Source of the DNA: CAYHVK01 sp964360255
Lineage (GTDB): Bacteria > Bdellovibrionota > Bdellovibrionia > Bdellovibrionales > UBA1609
DNA length: 32,475 bases
Assembly (NCBI GenBank): GCA_964360255.1
Contig: CAYHVK010000025.1
Location: 1-32,475, forward strand
Direction: 5' to 3'
Shown here: positions 14,527-22,644 of the stretch, one piece after another
How positions within the stretch are numbered: the stretch's first letter is position 1
How the letters are laid out: each line of letters starts with the position of its first letter
The notes under the pieces: model-generated
Seen by the model: only the letters and a program-made list of their open reading frames with translations
Told to the model about the DNA's origin: nothing
Database searches by the model: none
Made by a program: the position numbers and the translations under genes

Positions 14527-14703
14527 GGGAACCTGCTTCTTCCACTTTATTTGTGCAGACATTGAAGGTAGTCAATATTACCAATGCAGGCGGAGCTGAT
14601 AATTGGGCCGGAGAACTACAAGTTGACTCCTACCGTCTCGTTCTCGTCTGCTTGAGATAGAGCCCTTTTATTATAATCTTGGATTTGATTTTTCTAGAGA
14701 ATT

Positions 14704-15552
14704 TCAATTATCAGAAACCACACTCTGCCATTTACCCAGCAACCGTGTGCGCAGATCAAGACCATACTTAAGATCTAAAACATGATTATGTGTGGCCTTC
14801 TCAATAGGCCAAAATTCTTTCGGCTCTGCGGCTTCACGATAGACGTCCTCTCCTAAAGAAAAGGGAATAATTTCGTCATCTTTAGAATGAATGACCACAA
14901 GAGGCACACCGAGCTCCTTGATTACTTTTTTAGGACTCCACTTATCACTAAAGCCTAAGGCCACGGGCTGAAAAAGCCATGTCCCCCAATGATGAGCCAA
15001 AACTTTCTGCACAGCTTTGCGATAAGAAATAAAACTCGACGATACAACTAATAAGCGCGGATGCACTATGCCCCTAGTTTCATAAACCGCCCGCATTGCA
15101 ACGGCCCCGCCCAAACTGTGCCCGTAAACAATCATAGGCAGCTTTGGTTTCTTTTCGTGCAAAGCAATCAGTGCGCCCACACCGGCATCTACTGTGGATT
15201 GTGGAGTCGGCTTGCCGTAACTCTTTCCATATCCCGGATAATCAAAAACAAAAAGATCATAGCCCTCATCAACAGCCCAATAGAGGCTGGCAAAATGCGA
15301 AGATCGATTTTCGCCATTACCGTGAAATAGAATAATAACGCCTTTAGTGGGCTTTGGGCTGGTGAAGTACCACCCATAGAGGTCTTGTCCATCGCGAGAT
15401 TTGAAGGCCCACTCTGTTGGCTTTGGATTCATCGAGTCTTCTTCAACATACATAAGGTCTGATGGATAATAGAGAAGCGTTGAACATGCCGTTACCAACA
15501 GAGCTATGATTACCAATGCTAAATTATTGAAAACACGAGATGTTATTTGCAC
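14704..15552 (-). CDS. Lipoprotein alpha/beta hydrolase (BEM46/ABHD13-like)
   Basis: 282 residues. Lipobox LLVTAC with the anchor cysteine at residue 23, so an envelope lipoprotein. The serine-hydrolase fold is complete: oxyanion-side HGNGEN at ~77-82, nucleophile Ser146 in GHSLGG, acid Asp225/226 in HSKDDEIIP, and a His in ATHNHVLD near 255-257. DYPGYGKSYGKP is typical of the BEM46/ABHD13/17 group, which cleaves esters or thioesters; the substrate is not predictable. The start is GTG with AGG 7 bases upstream; no ATG exists before the conserved part. It is the only gene in its transcript, facing the lipoprotein cassette. Confidence 0.9.
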   Translation of the reverse strand: MQITSRVFNNLALVIIALLVTACSTLLYYPSDLMYVEEDSMNPKPTEWAFKSRDGQDLYGWYFTSPKPTKGVIILFHGNGENRSSHFASLYWAVDEGYDLFVFDYPGYGKSYGKPTPQSTVDAGVGALIALHEKKPKLPMIVYGHSLGGAVAMRAVYETRGIVHPRLLVVSSSFISYRKAVQKVLAHHWGTWLFQPVALGFSDKWSPKKVIKELGVPLVVIHSKDDEIIPFSLGEDVYREAAEPKEFWPIEKATHNHVLDLKYGLDLRTRLLGKWQSVVSDN

Positions 15553-15622
15553 TGAGCCGCCTATTCTCCAAGACTCTACTTCGGCCGATTTATGGCCTGA
15601 CTTTCGCCCGGGTTCTAATCTT

Positions 15623-15706
15623 AAGACGTAGGTCGAGTTTTACAAGGCGAGACTAAACTCCCCAAGACGTACGACCGACATTCTTATTACACACAGTCGA
15701 ACGTCT
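15623..15706. promoter_or_regulatory. Repeated AGACGT elements upstream of the DUF3015 gene
   Basis: AAGACGTA occurs at 15623-15630 and 15664-15671, 41 bases apart (about four helical turns), and the inverted form ACGTCT lies at 15701-15706, just before the ribosome-binding site. Could be regulator sites for the two-gene operon. Confidence 0.3.
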
Positions 15707-15717
15707 ATAGGAGATTT

Positions 15718-16233
15718 ATGAAAACTGTTCTTAATATTGCCGCTGTTATCGCTCTCACAGTCCTCTCTCACAATGCCCACGCACTAAAATTCAAAAAATG
15801 CGTATCTAAAAGCATGAAAACTGCTGATATGAACGAAAAATCGACCAGCTCTTTTACGAAGCTGCTCAATCGTCTGACTGCACAGACATTTACTTCGTCT
15901 TCTACTTCTACCACTTCATTTACCTCTTCAATTGGTGAGTGCGGTGCTTTCGCCGTCTTTAAAGTTCGCGAACAGTTTATAGCTGAAAATTTTAATCAAC
16001 TCCGCGAAGAGTCAGCTCGTGGCGAAGGTGAATACTTATCTGCTTTAGCCGCTCTTTCAGGCTGCGATTCACAAGTGGCTCAAAATAAATTCCAAACAAC
16101 GGTACGATCTCAATTCAACAGTTTGTACTACCCTGGCGAATCATCACTCACACCAAGTGAGTTGGGGCGCCAAGTCGACAATGTGATTAAGAGTGACTCG
16201 ACTCTCAATCACATGTGTCAATTTAAAGGGTGA
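15718..16233 (+). CDS. Secreted DUF3015-family protein
   Basis: 171 residues with signal peptide MKTVLNIAAVIALTVLSHNAHA. The mature part shows DUF3015 hallmarks: a Ser/Thr-rich stretch (SSSTSTTSFTSSIGECG), then FIAENFNQLREESARGEGEYLSALAALSGC and a C-terminal QFNSLYY segment. Its cysteines (KKCVSK, GECG, SGCDS, HMCQF) could form two disulfides in the periplasm. AGGAG precedes the ATG by six bases. It overlaps the DUF4105 gene by GTGA, so the two are coupled and probably work together. Biochemical role of DUF3015 is unknown to me. Confidence 0.88.
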   Translation: MKTVLNIAAVIALTVLSHNAHALKFKKCVSKSMKTADMNEKSTSSFTKLLNRLTAQTFTSSSTSTTSFTSSIGECGAFAVFKVREQFIAENFNQLREESARGEGEYLSALAALSGCDSQVAQNKFQTTVRSQFNSLYYPGESSLTPSELGRQVDNVIKSDSTLNHMCQFKG

Positions 16234-18092
16234 GGATAAAACTTCTAATATTAATCATTATTCACTGTGCCGCTCTGACATCGATTTATGCTCAAGATGT
16301 AGAGCGCGCCGCCCAAAGCCGCAAATGGCAAACTCTACTTCATTACCGGCCCACGATATTTAGATCTCATCAAAGTGAAATTGCACCTTCAGATTTTTTT
16401 CTAAGTCCAGACGGACACAAATCATTAATCGCTGAACTTCGCGCAACAATCGAAGGTTTCAAAAAAAGTCCGCAGCTGGCGTGCCGATATCCCGCACGCC
16501 GAAGATTTCTTATTGAAGAAATGGGGCTAAAAATATCGGCCGTCCGCTGTGAAAAATATGAGAATTGGCGTGCTATTTTTGTACCCCAATCTTTGAGTTT
16601 AGTTTTAGCTTCGGCTTTTTTTGGTAATGCAGCGTCTTCCTTCGGCCATACATTTTTGCGAATTGACGGAGCGCTCACGACGCCGACTGGTCCTCGAAAT
16701 GCATTGTTAGATTACGGCCTGAATTTCGCGGCCCAAGTACCACCCGCAGATGGTGCCATTAAATTTGCCTATAAAGGTTTAACAGGTGGCTACCGAGGTG
16801 AATTCTCAATTTTACCTTATGTACAAAAAATCCAAGAGTACCGGGATCGTGAAGAGCGCGATCTTTGGGAGTACCGCTTGAGTCTGACTTCTGAACAGAT
16901 TGAACGACTCCTTGAACACCTTTGGGAACTTGAAACGTCTTATATTCCTTATTATTTTCTGAATAAAAATTGTTCTTATAATTTACTTTCACTTTTGGAA
17001 GTGGCGAACCCAGCATGGCAGCTGACTGACTCTTTTACATATTGGACCTTACCGACAGACACTATTAAAGTTCTAATGAAAACCCCGAATGCGGTGACCG
17101 ATATAAAATTTAGGCCTTCACTTCATAGACTTTTAATTGCACGCCTAAAGAATATGTCACCTGCCGAGAGAAAAGATTTCTTACGCCTACGTGCCAACTC
17201 GACACTTCCGCCAGACTCTCATTCAGCAATCGTACTCGACAGCTTAATTGACGAACAGAAGTTCCTCTTTGGCCATGATTCTGATCTGTATCCAGAGACA
17301 GAGAAGAAACGCCTTAAATCTTTACTCCAAGCTCGAGCTCTTGCACCAGGCAAAACTCATCACATCCCCCCACAAGAAACTTCCCATCTTCGGGTCGACC
17401 AAACCAGCGGAAGTCGCAAAATCAGTTTTGCGGCCGGCCAAACGGCGAACCGTGGCTTCCGTGAAATTGAGTTTCGCCCGGCTTACCATGACGCTTTAGA
17501 TGCAGATCAGGGCGCGCTTTCATTCTCAGAAATCTCCGTCTTGGGGCTACGCTTGCGGCAATTTCCTGAAAAAAATAAAAATATTCACCTAGATAAATTA
17601 AATCTCGTCCATATCGTTTCGATGAGCCCGTCTGATGCTTTACAAACTCGAATGTCTTGGATGCTTGACGCTGGCATCGCCACGGCCCCAGATGAAATGG
17701 CAGTGCAAGTGCCTTCAGGTAAAACTCGCTACATACAAGCGGGAGCAGGTCTCAGCACTTATCTTTTAAAAGAAAAAGAAAATCTTCTATTATTTAGTTT
17801 TCTGAAAATGAATATTGAACATAGTGATAATCGCTCAGAGAAATTTCGTTATGGACCATCAGTTCAAGCCGGCCTGTTACTTCGCCTCTTTGATAATTTG
17901 AAAGCCGGACTCAGCACTGAGTATTTTTCGTACAGGCAATTTGATCAATTCGAAGATGAAACACATTTTAACATTTCTGAATTTCAGCTCTCTTGGATTT
18001 TTCATCCAGACTGGAATTTGCGAGGCGAGCAGCGACTTTTCAATGACCCGAACAAGTCAGAACATAAAATCACACTTTCTCGCTATTTCTAA
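16230..18092 (+). CDS. DUF4105 (Lnb N-terminal domain) envelope protein with C-terminal barrel-like region
   Basis: 620 residues starting at GTG inside the preceding stop. Signal peptide MRIKLLILIIIHCAALTSIYA. Residues ~115-260 carry the DUF4105/Lnb domain: FFGNAASSFGHTFLRIDG, LLDYGLNFAA, YKGLTGGYRGEFSILPY, RDLWEYRLSL and YYFLNKNCSYNLLSLLE. The conserved GHTF His and the NCSYN Cys suggest an NlpC/P60-like papain fold and so a hydrolase or transferase, which is inference. The C-terminal ~230 residues are alternating strands ending in SRYF, like an outer-membrane barrel. Usually found next to DUF3015, as here. Confidence 0.88.
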   Translation: MRIKLLILIIIHCAALTSIYAQDVERAAQSRKWQTLLHYRPTIFRSHQSEIAPSDFFLSPDGHKSLIAELRATIEGFKKSPQLACRYPARRRFLIEEMGLKISAVRCEKYENWRAIFVPQSLSLVLASAFFGNAASSFGHTFLRIDGALTTPTGPRNALLDYGLNFAAQVPPADGAIKFAYKGLTGGYRGEFSILPYVQKIQEYRDREERDLWEYRLSLTSEQIERLLEHLWELETSYIPYYFLNKNCSYNLLSLLEVANPAWQLTDSFTYWTLPTDTIKVLMKTPNAVTDIKFRPSLHRLLIARLKNMSPAERKDFLRLRANSTLPPDSHSAIVLDSLIDEQKFLFGHDSDLYPETEKKRLKSLLQARALAPGKTHHIPPQETSHLRVDQTSGSRKISFAAGQTANRGFREIEFRPAYHDALDADQGALSFSEISVLGLRLRQFPEKNKNIHLDKLNLVHIVSMSPSDALQTRMSWMLDAGIATAPDEMAVQVPSGKTRYIQAGAGLSTYLLKEKENLLLFSFLKMNIEHSDNRSEKFRYGPSVQAGLLLRLFDNLKAGLSTEYFSYRQFDQFEDETHFNISEFQLSWIFHPDWNLRGEQRLFNDPNKSEHKITLSRYF

Positions 18093-18107
18093 TAGTTTGA
18101 AACAAGA

Positions 18108-18641
18108 TCAAAGGCTAACAACAAAACTCGCGCGCTTGTGAAAATCTGGTTTCTCGCCGCTATGCTGAATCGCCCAGTATTCTTTATGGTTGTCAGAAAA
18201 TTCCAATACTGCTGTCGCACTGACTTCGAGTGGCTTCTTCAGCTCAAGCGCTTGAAGATCTAAAGTTCCTGAGATTTTGTAAGAGTCTTTACCCAAAGAA
18301 GCTTCGACGAATGGAGTTTTTAAACCTACCGCAGAAGGCTTCATCCCTTGTCGCTCAGAGGTGAATTCGTAAACATTCCAATCTCCTGTCGGCGCGAGAT
18401 TGAGCTCGATATATCGCGATGAATCTTTCTCACCAATAAAAAGCTCAAACGCTGTTGTCTGCCAAAGCCCATCTTTACGCTCTTTCTTTTCTTGAACCGA
18501 TGGCAACTTGAGCCTCGAAACATCTACTCCTGATAAGAGAAAATTAAACTGCAAAATAGAATTATTGAAGGTGAACGAAATTTTTAAATCTAGTTGAGAC
18601 TGAAAATTTTCAAACGGCTTTAGGTTATGTTCAAAAATCAT
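18108..18641 (-). CDS. DOMON-like domain protein
   Basis: 177 residues, no signal peptide, so probably cytoplasmic. The pattern RKDGLWQTTAFELFIGE, YIELNLAPTGDWNVYEFTSERQGM is typical of the DOMON-like type 9 (carbohydrate-binding-like jelly-roll) family. Related domains bind haem or sugars, but no ligand residues can be assigned here. It follows the exonuclease III gene by 2 bases, so the two are cotranscribed; the link between them is not obvious. It converges on the DUF4105 gene with only 15 bases between stops and no terminator. Confidence 0.8.
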   Translation of the reverse strand: MIFEHNLKPFENFQSQLDLKISFTFNNSILQFNFLLSGVDVSRLKLPSVQEKKERKDGLWQTTAFELFIGEKDSSRYIELNLAPTGDWNVYEFTSERQGMKPSAVGLKTPFVEASLGKDSYKISGTLDLQALELKKPLEVSATAVLEFSDNHKEYWAIQHSGEKPDFHKRASFVVSL

Positions 18642-18643
18642 AA

Positions 18644-19408
18644 TTACCTCTTAAGCGTCAAAAGAACTGGGCAGTGATCAGAACCTTTAACACTACACAA
18701 GTGTTCAGCCGCCTTCAAACGCGATTGATACTCTTCATTAGAAACAAAATAATCTAAGCGCCAACCAATATTTTTCTCGCGTACACCAGGTCGATAGCTC
18801 CACCATGTATACTGATCTCCACCTTTTTCAAAGTGTCTAAAGGTATCTGTATAACCACTGGCTAAAAACTGATCCATCCAGGCCCGCTCTTCAGGCAAGA
18901 AGCCTGCATTTTTCGTATTAGTTTTTGGATTTTTCAAATCAATTTCTTTATGAGCCACATTGAAATCACCGCAAAGTAAAATATTTTTGCCTTTCTCTTT
19001 CAGAGCATCGAGATGTTTGTGCATGCGGCGATTAAAATCGAGTTTATACGGCAGGCGCACATGATCGCGCTGACTATTCGGAAAGTATGCATTCACTAAA
19101 ACAAAATCAGGATACTCAAGCGTCAGCACACGGCCTTCGCTATCGATAATTTTTTCGCCGAGGCCCTTCTTAATGCTCAGTGGTTCTTTTTTACTGTATA
19201 CCGCAACGCCACTATAGCCGAGCTTCTCAGCCGGGTTCCAGTAAGAGTGATAGCCTTTCGGATGCTTCAGCGGCTCTTTTAAGAATTCCGGGCTCACTTT
19301 AATTTCTTGCAGGCAAATTATATCGCTCTTCGCCTGGTCGATGAAATCAAAAAAACCTTTTGTATGGACAGAGCGTAGGCCGTTCACGTTCCATGTAACT
19401 AACTTCAT
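18644..19408 (-). CDS. xth: Exodeoxyribonuclease III / AP endonuclease
   Basis: Base-excision-repair enzyme that cuts abasic DNA and removes 3' blocks; 254 residues, standard for the ExoA/Xth family. Visible motifs: NVNGLRS (Asn metal site), ICLQEIKV (Glu), YFPNSQ, GDFNVAH (catalytic Asp/Asn), FRHFEKGGDQYTWWSYR, GWRLDYF and SDHCPV (catalytic Asp-His). It starts at the ATG of MKLVTWNVNG, which matches the family start, though no clear ribosome-binding site precedes it. It is first in a two-gene leftward operon and divergent from hrpB. Confidence 0.96.
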   Translation of the reverse strand: MKLVTWNVNGLRSVHTKGFFDFIDQAKSDIICLQEIKVSPEFLKEPLKHPKGYHSYWNPAEKLGYSGVAVYSKKEPLSIKKGLGEKIIDSEGRVLTLEYPDFVLVNAYFPNSQRDHVRLPYKLDFNRRMHKHLDALKEKGKNILLCGDFNVAHKEIDLKNPKTNTKNAGFLPEERAWMDQFLASGYTDTFRHFEKGGDQYTWWSYRPGVREKNIGWRLDYFVSNEEYQSRLKAAEHLCSVKGSDHCPVLLTLKR

Positions 19409-19530
19409 GGGATGTAAACTAGCACTGCGCGAGAATTAATGGGAGTGGATTTTTACGATCAGCGCGCCAAGTTTCATACTTAGCATCATGTATACTTATC
19501 GGAAAGCTTAGTGTAAGAAATTGATATAAA

Positions 19531-22035
19531 ATGATCAAATTGCCTATTGACGATTACATTCCAAAAATTCTGAGCGATGTAGAAAACTACAACCGCATTT
19601 TATTGACCGCCACTCCTGGTGCCGGCAAAACCACGCGACTGCCACCCGAATTATTAAAGGCCGTTAAAGGTAAAATTGCCATTCTTGAGCCCCGGCGCTT
19701 AGCCGCTGTGGGGGCTTGCCAACGCGTGGCCAGTGAGCAGAGCTGGCGCATCGGAGAAGAAGCGGGATATCAGGTTCGCTTCGATTCACGTACAACGACG
19801 GCCACTCGCCTGATTTTTATGACTGATGCCATTCTTTTACGCCACCTCAATGACGACCCAGAGCTTCAAGAGTTCGACCTTATTGTTATTGATGAATTTC
19901 ATGAACGAAATTTAAATCAAGATGTAGTTTTAGGCATAGTTAAAGAACTGCAAGAACTTGGTAGTCCTATCAAGCTCTTGGTTATGTCGGCCACGCTCGA
20001 ACTTAAAAACTTACAAAATTTTTTACCGGGCAGCGTGACCCTCGATATTCCAGGGCAAGTTTTCCCACTTGAAACCCGTCACGTAACGCAACCGACGAAG
20101 CCCAACACCGATTTCGACTTTATCCAACGAGTTGTGAACAATACGATCAACGTGGCTCGTGAAAATCGCGGCGACATCATTGTATTTTTACCCGGTGTTG
20201 GCGAAATCAAACGAGTGCAAGAGCAGCTCCAAGAGAAAAAACTAGATCGTGAGATACTTCAGCTCCATGGCTCCCTTCCTTTGAATGAACAGAAAGAGGT
20301 ACTGAATCCTAGTGCTCGCCGAAGAATTGTTCTCTCTACAAATATTGCTGAGGCCTCTGTTACGGTTCCGGGCACTGATACTGTTATCGATACGGGCTTA
20401 GCTCGAATAGTCACTGTGAACTTAAAAAGTGGTTTCGAGCGCTTGGATCTTGTTCGTATTGCCAAATTCAATGCTCGTCAGCGCGCCGGGCGGGCCGCTC
20501 GCCAGAAACAAGGCTTATGCGTTCGGCTCTGGACAAGTTTTGAAGAGGCCTCAATGGATGAGCAAATGACTCCTGAGTGCCAAAGAGTCGATCTGTCATC
20601 GACACTTCTATTGCTTTCACATCTGGGCGTTCGTGATTTTAAAGAGTTTGCGTGGCTTGATCGCCCACCAGAAGTTCTCTTAAATTTTGCTCAGCAGTTT
20701 TTGAAGAATGCTCAAGCCCTAGATGAAAAAAATAACCTGACGAGCTTAGGCCGCAAACTAATGACCTATCCCCTATCACCACGCTGGGGCAGCCTTCTCG
20801 CTTTGGCAGAAAAAGAAAATCAATCTTATACGGGCGCTCTCGCCGCGGCTCTACTCAATGATCGTGATATTTTGCAAAAAGGTTTTATGACGAGCGCTCA
20901 TACTGAGTGTGATATCACCTACCGAGTTCAGCTTCTTGAAGAATTGAACTCCGGCAAAAAGTCGCCGGGCCTCAACTTCAGGCAAGCCGAGGCTGTGCTA
21001 GAGAGTGCGGCTCAACTTGCAAAGCTTGTTAAATCTTCCGAAAAAAAAATCTCTAGCAGCAATGAACTCCGTCGCATTCTACTTCTCAGCCAAACCGATC
21101 GACTGTCCAGACGTCGACGTGAAGGACATGTGCTGGGCTCTCGAGCCGTTATGGTAGGTGGGCGTGGTGTTCGATTAGCTGCTGAATCTCAAGTCAAAGA
21201 GAGTGAGTTTTTTCTCAGTCTTCAAGCTATTGAACTTCAAGGTCAACCGGATACAACTGTGACTCTCGCCTGCGGGCTTGAAAAGTCTTTTGTTCTTGAA
21301 ACACTTAAAGAGCAAATTGAGACTCACGAAGATGTGTATTTTGATGAACAGAAAGGACAGTTTTTTGCGAGACGAATAAGGCGCTATAAAGATCTCGATC
21401 TTGATGAGCCGTCTTTAACGCCGATCCAACCTTCCGAACTGGGTGACCGCTTTGCCGAAGCACTTGTCAGTCGTTGGGATTGGTTGGTTGAACAGAATCC
21501 GAAACTTAAATCCTGGATGCAGCGCTGGAGGTTTTTATGCTCACTCAAGCCCGATCTTGAAACAGAACTCACTCCTCAGCATATCAGCGAAGCTCTTTCG
21601 CAAGCCGCTTATGGCAAAACAAAAGTGAGTGAGGTTTTAAATGAAGATCTTGTTCGCTGGATCGAATCGATTATGGATAAAAAAGTAGTTCAAGAATTTC
21701 ACAAAGAACTTCCCGCCCATTTTACAGCGGCAACAGGCAATCAGTATCCGATTCATTACACAGAAACAGAATCACCTTACGTTGAGGTTCGCTTGCAAGA
21801 GATGTTTGGTGTCACCATAAACCCAAGATTAGCTTACGGAAAGATTCCACTTACATTTAAATTGTTAGCGCCCAACTACCGCCCCACGCAGGTGACTTCT
21901 GATATTGCGAGTTTCTGGAAGAGCATTTATTTTGAAGTGCGCAAAGAACTGCGCACCCGCTATCCAAAACATTCTTGGCCCGAAAACCCACTCACGGCCC
22001 CACCTGTTGCGAAAGGTCCTAAACGCAGAACTTAA
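19531..22035 (+). CDS. hrpB: ATP-dependent RNA helicase HrpB
   Basis: DEAH-box helicase of 834 residues, normal for HrpB. Walker A TPGAGKTT at 28-35, DEFH at 121-124 (the HrpB form of DEAH), SATLE at 153-157, and motif VI QRAGRAAR at 317-324. The helicase-associated domain (LTSLGRKLMTYPLSPRWGSLL) and the HrpB-specific C-terminus (YPKHSWPENPLTAPP) are present, which separates it from HrpA. RNA targets are not well defined in any species; in spirochetes it is linked to infectivity and in E. coli it is dispensable. The ribosome-binding site is weak. Single-gene transcript, divergent from xth. Confidence 0.96.
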   Translation: MIKLPIDDYIPKILSDVENYNRILLTATPGAGKTTRLPPELLKAVKGKIAILEPRRLAAVGACQRVASEQSWRIGEEAGYQVRFDSRTTTATRLIFMTDAILLRHLNDDPELQEFDLIVIDEFHERNLNQDVVLGIVKELQELGSPIKLLVMSATLELKNLQNFLPGSVTLDIPGQVFPLETRHVTQPTKPNTDFDFIQRVVNNTINVARENRGDIIVFLPGVGEIKRVQEQLQEKKLDREILQLHGSLPLNEQKEVLNPSARRRIVLSTNIAEASVTVPGTDTVIDTGLARIVTVNLKSGFERLDLVRIAKFNARQRAGRAARQKQGLCVRLWTSFEEASMDEQMTPECQRVDLSSTLLLLSHLGVRDFKEFAWLDRPPEVLLNFAQQFLKNAQALDEKNNLTSLGRKLMTYPLSPRWGSLLALAEKENQSYTGALAAALLNDRDILQKGFMTSAHTECDITYRVQLLEELNSGKKSPGLNFRQAEAVLESAAQLAKLVKSSEKKISSSNELRRILLLSQTDRLSRRRREGHVLGSRAVMVGGRGVRLAAESQVKESEFFLSLQAIELQGQPDTTVTLACGLEKSFVLETLKEQIETHEDVYFDEQKGQFFARRIRRYKDLDLDEPSLTPIQPSELGDRFAEALVSRWDWLVEQNPKLKSWMQRWRFLCSLKPDLETELTPQHISEALSQAAYGKTKVSEVLNEDLVRWIESIMDKKVVQEFHKELPAHFTAATGNQYPIHYTETESPYVEVRLQEMFGVTINPRLAYGKIPLTFKLLAPNYRPTQVTSDIASFWKSIYFEVRKELRTRYPKHSWPENPLTAPPVAKGPKRRT

Positions 22036-22192
22036 CCTTGTTTCTTTGAGCTTGTAGGCTACCACTAAGCCAACAATAATAAAGAAATACTGACAATCAA
22101 TCCCAATGAAAAAATACATACTAGAAACTTTTACTTGCTTACTTTTCTGCCCCAGCTAAAAGAGGCGAAGAATTTAAATAAAAGGAGAATTT

Positions 22193-22579
22193 ATGTCTAA
22201 ATTTCTAGTTCTGCTTGGCACCTTCATTGGGGCTTCAGTTTTAGCTATGGGTATTTCATTAGCGTCTGATTCGTGCGATGCCACTGCAAAAGGTTTTTTA
22301 CCTTGCGCTGAAGGGAAAGCCGCTGAACAAACTCAGGCGACTGAAGCACAAAGTCTCTTGCACCAAGCCGGTGGTTATCAGCATCGTCGTCATCCACATC
22401 CAGGCCGCCATTACCCTCGCCCAATGCCGCCACCATTTCCTGGCTATTACCCACCGCCACCAGCACCATTCTGCTATACGCGCTCAGGTTTCTGCCACAT
22501 GGTTGTAGCCACTCCACCAGGAGTTTATTGCACATGTAACTTTGGTTATTACTTTGACCAAGGCATAACTGGGTACTAG
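22193..22579 (+). CDS. Secreted His/Pro-rich, Cys-containing protein, unknown function
   Basis: 128 residues. Signal peptide MSKFLVLLGTFIGASVLAMGISLAS. The middle (HRRHPHPGRHYPRPMPPPFPGYYPPPP) is full of His, Pro and Arg, with at least six His that could bind metal. After it come four closely spaced cysteines (FCYTRSGFCHM, YCTCNFGYY) in an EGF-like or disulfide-knot spacing, plus two before (SCDATAKGFLPC). AAAGGAG precedes the ATG and a strong bidirectional terminator follows. A secreted metal-binding or surface-coating role is guessed from composition only. Confidence 0.75.
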   Translation: MSKFLVLLGTFIGASVLAMGISLASDSCDATAKGFLPCAEGKAAEQTQATEAQSLLHQAGGYQHRRHPHPGRHYPRPMPPPFPGYYPPPPAPFCYTRSGFCHMVVATPPGVYCTCNFGYYFDQGITGY

Positions 22580-22601
22580 TAGCTTTTTAAATTTAAAATA
22601 A

Positions 22602-22644
22602 AAAAAAGCGACCACAAACGGGGGCACCCGCAGGTCGCTTTTTT
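22602..22644. terminator. Bidirectional intrinsic terminator
   Basis: AAAAAAGCGACC (22602-22613) pairs with GGTCGCTTTTTT (22633-22644), with an inner CGGG/CCCG helix. It has T tracts in both directions and separates the convergent genes ending at 22579 and 22643. Confidence 0.92.

Noticed and set aside
22107..22160. 17-codon frame MKKYILETFTCLLFCPS
   Set aside because: No ribosome-binding site and too short to judge; probably chance.
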